NCBI RefSeq assembly: GCF_035956715.1
Contig: NZ_CP108381.1
Location: forward strand, 1,240,001-1,304,000
Reading direction: 5' to 3'
DNA: 64,000 bases
Origin: Nocardia sp. NBC_01329
GTDB lineage: Bacteria > Actinomycetota > Actinomycetes > Mycobacteriales > Mycobacteriaceae
This document shows, one piece after another, positions 62,355 to 64,000 of the stretch. Position numbers and translations under genes: made by a program. The stretch's first letter is position 1. Each line of letters begins with the position of its first letter. Under the pieces are notes generated by a model, which worked only from the letters and a program-made list of their open reading frames with translations, ran no database searches and was not told where the DNA came from.

Positions 62355-63841
62355 CCAGCACCGAAACCTACGAACGCCGCTCCTACGGTCTGTGGCAGAA
62401 GCCGCGCAGCGCCGGTCTTTTCGGGCTGCGCTGGGAAGAGACCGTGCTCGGGTTCGCTGTGGTGATCACCGCGCTGCTCACCGCCATGATCGGCGGTTTC
62501 CAGTGGGGTGCCGTCGTGGGCGGCTTGGGTGTGGTGATCATGGCGCCGCTGGTCATGCGCCGCGGCGGGCGTTCGGGCTACGAGACGGGATTGATGATGT
62601 TCCACTGGATGCGTTCGCGTAACCGCGGTGAGCACGTGTACCGCGGCGGTCGTTTCTCCCGGGTACCGGGCGGGTTCACCCGGCTGCCGGGGCTGCTCGC
62701 CCCGTCGAGGCTGTACGAGGGGATCGATGCCGGTGGCTACAGCTTCGGAATGATCCACCTACCGCAGTTCGCGCAGTACACGGTGGTGCTACGGGCGTGG
62801 CCGCAGGGGCACGAGGCGGTGGACCAGCCGGTGATCGATCGCTGGGTTTCGGCCTGGGGCACCTTCCTCGCCTCGGTCGGCCAGACCAGCGATATCGTCG
62901 CCGTGGTTCCGGTGATCGACACTGTCCCGGAAACCGGGAACCGGCTGCTCACCGAGGTTTCCACGATCACCCGCCCGGAGGCGCCGGATCTGGCACAGCA
63001 GGTGATGTACGAGCTTGCCACCGAATTGCCGCAGGAGCGGGTGCAACTGCTGCCCCGGGTCTCGATCACCTTCAAGGCCACCACCGCCGAACGCCGCAAG
63101 AACCCGGCGGAGGAGGCGGTCGAGATCGGGCGCCGCCTGCCGGGCATCTGCGCCGCGCTCGCCGAAGCCGGAGTCCGGGCACAGCCGATGTCGGCCGACG
63201 AGGTGATCTCGTTCATCCGACGCAGCTACGATCCGGCCTCGCAGGCCGATCTCGAAGTGGCGGCGGGCGAGCCGGAGGGACACGGTCTGGACTGGGCCGA
63301 CGCCGGACCGGTATCGCACGACGAGAAATGGGATCACCTCATCCACGACGGTGGCCGGTCGGTGACCTGGGAAATGGATACCGCGCCCGAGGGCGCGGTC
63401 GACGAGCGGGTGCTGCAGCGGCTGCTGGCTCCGAACCCGGAGGTACCGCGGAAACGGATCGCCATCGTGTACCGGCCGCATTCGGCGGCCGACGCGGCCG
63501 AGATCGTCGACGACGATTTCAAGAACGCCCTGGTCGCCCAGCAGAGCGAACGCGGCGTGGTGTCGGCCTCGGCGACCCTGCGGGTCGGCGCGACCCAGCA
63601 GGCGCGTGAAGAACAGGCGCGCGGCCACGGCGTCACCCGGTTCGGCGCCCTGGTCACTATTACCGAGCCGAGCCGCGGTGACCTGCCGCGGATCGAGGCG
63701 ATCACCCGTGACCTGTCCACACAGGCCCGGCTGAAGATTCGACGCTGCTACCGCTACCAGGCGGCGGCCTTCGCCGCATCGCTCGGCTGCGGGGTGATCC
63801 TGCCCGAGCACGCGACCATTCCCAAAGCATTGGCAGGGTGA
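62351..63841 (+). CDS. SCO6880-family protein of T4SS-like locus
   Basis: 496 residues. It starts RRSYGLWQKPRSAGLFGL, then two membrane helices (about 35-75, the PrgI-like part) and a large cytoplasmic domain of about 400 residues (YSFGMIHLPQFAQYTVVLRAWPQG, VLPRVSITFKAT-like strand, KRIAIVYRPHSAADAAE). I recognise this as the SCO6880 family of actinobacteria, which sits beside a VirB4/TraC-like ATPase in conjugation-type clusters. No Walker motif is present. It overlaps the VirB6-like gene by 4 nt and leads into the truncated gene at 63849. Confidence 0.85.
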   Translation: MTSTETYERRSYGLWQKPRSAGLFGLRWEETVLGFAVVITALLTAMIGGFQWGAVVGGLGVVIMAPLVMRRGGRSGYETGLMMFHWMRSRNRGEHVYRGGRFSRVPGGFTRLPGLLAPSRLYEGIDAGGYSFGMIHLPQFAQYTVVLRAWPQGHEAVDQPVIDRWVSAWGTFLASVGQTSDIVAVVPVIDTVPETGNRLLTEVSTITRPEAPDLAQQVMYELATELPQERVQLLPRVSITFKATTAERRKNPAEEAVEIGRRLPGICAALAEAGVRAQPMSADEVISFIRRSYDPASQADLEVAAGEPEGHGLDWADAGPVSHDEKWDHLIHDGGRSVTWEMDTAPEGAVDERVLQRLLAPNPEVPRKRIAIVYRPHSAADAAEIVDDDFKNALVAQQSERGVVSASATLRVGATQQAREEQARGHGVTRFGALVTITEPSRGDLPRIEAITRDLSTQARLKIRRCYRYQAAAFAASLGCGVILPEHATIPKALAG

Positions 63842-63848
63842 ACGACTG

Positions 63849-64000
63849 ATGGCACGCGAGCACGAGCCACCCGTACGGGAGCGCAACAGAACCCGGGTCG
63901 CCCCCGGCGACCGGGCCCATACGGGTAGGGAAGACGACCGGCGCGCACGGGGCGACCGGGACGGGCAACGCGCGTCCGGCACCGCCGAGCGGCGGGATAC
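63849..64000 (+). CDS. N-terminus of next operon gene, 3' partial
   Basis: ATG 63849 begins 7 nt after the previous stop and is open to the window edge. The 50 visible residues are very rich in Arg, Asp and Glu (MAREHEPPVRERNRTR, then DDRRARGDRD) and look disordered. In comparable loci the gene after SCO6880 encodes a VirB4/TraC-type ATPase, but nothing visible here proves that. Confidence 0.6.
   Translation, partial: MAREHEPPVRERNRTRVAPGDRAHTGREDDRRARGDRDGQRASGTAERRD

Noticed and set aside
56082..64000. Integrated conjugative element or prophage boundaries
   Set aside because: No integrase, relaxase, tRNA gene or direct-repeat att sites were seen within the window; the right border is not visible.
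1..64000. tRNA, rRNA or intact insertion sequence
   Set aside because: No cloverleaf-like sequence, rRNA core sequence or transposase motif was recognised on either strand.

Overview
The window is a contiguous stretch of high-GC actinobacterial chromosome. The gene set points to a mycolic-acid bacterium of the order Mycobacteriales, most probably Nocardia or a close relative. The evidence is a PI-phosphate synthase, PIM acyltransferase and PimA operon, a fused HadA/HadB-like dehydratase, a cutinase-family secreted protein, SulP-carbonic anhydrase fusions, frequent GTG starts and leaderless promoters. From about 29.7 to 54.1 kb the gene order follows, with insertions, what I recall of the Mycobacterium tuberculosis block thrS - HIT - pgsA1 - acyltransferase - pimA - nudix - pdxS - tesB - pdxT - yebC - ruvCAB - yajC - secD - secF - lipoprotein - apt - relA.

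Layout. 0-3.2 kb: edge of what looks like a specialised-metabolism cluster (BBE oxidoreductase, methyltransferase, fused HadAB dehydratase). 3.3-10.9 kb: two GbsR/MarR-type regulator plus ABC exporter modules flanking a TrkH/TrkA potassium uptake pair; both modules share a promoter element and have inverted-repeat operator candidates. 11.0-13.9 kb: a bacterial-type fused glycyl-tRNA synthetase whose alpha half is broken. 14.0-22.1 kb: a biotin salvage locus, with a BisC-like molybdoenzyme divergent from bioY, acyl ligase, thiolase, bioM, bioN and a second acyl ligase, and a palindrome resembling a BioQ box in front of bioY. 23.0-28.2 kb: tandem duplicated SulP-STAS-beta-carbonic-anhydrase genes with signs of gene conversion. 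28.3-36.5 kb: thrS and phosphatidylinositol mannoside operon ending in a strong TTCG-loop terminator. 36.6-40.8 kb: PLP synthase (pdxS, pdxT), tesB, yebC. 40.8-44.7 kb: ArsR/SRPBCC pair, macro-domain gene remnant, SOS-controlled ruvCAB, small DivIVA-like protein. 44.8-54.1 kb: yajC-secD-secF, solute-binding lipoprotein, apt, ABC-F gene remnant, bifunctional rel. 54.3-64 kb: cutinase-family protein, then a tightly packed operon that looks like a chromosomal type IV secretion-like system (two P-loop-like proteins lacking the Walker lysine, two VirB2-like small membrane proteins, a lipoprotein and a membrane protein sharing a domain, a VirB6/TrbL-like membrane protein, an SCO6880-family protein), running off the right edge.

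The items I consider most worth follow-up are the biotin salvage locus with its palindrome, the type IV secretion-like operon, the broken glyQS, and the SulP-carbonic anhydrase tandem pair. No rRNA, tRNA, CRISPR array, intact insertion sequence or prophage was seen.
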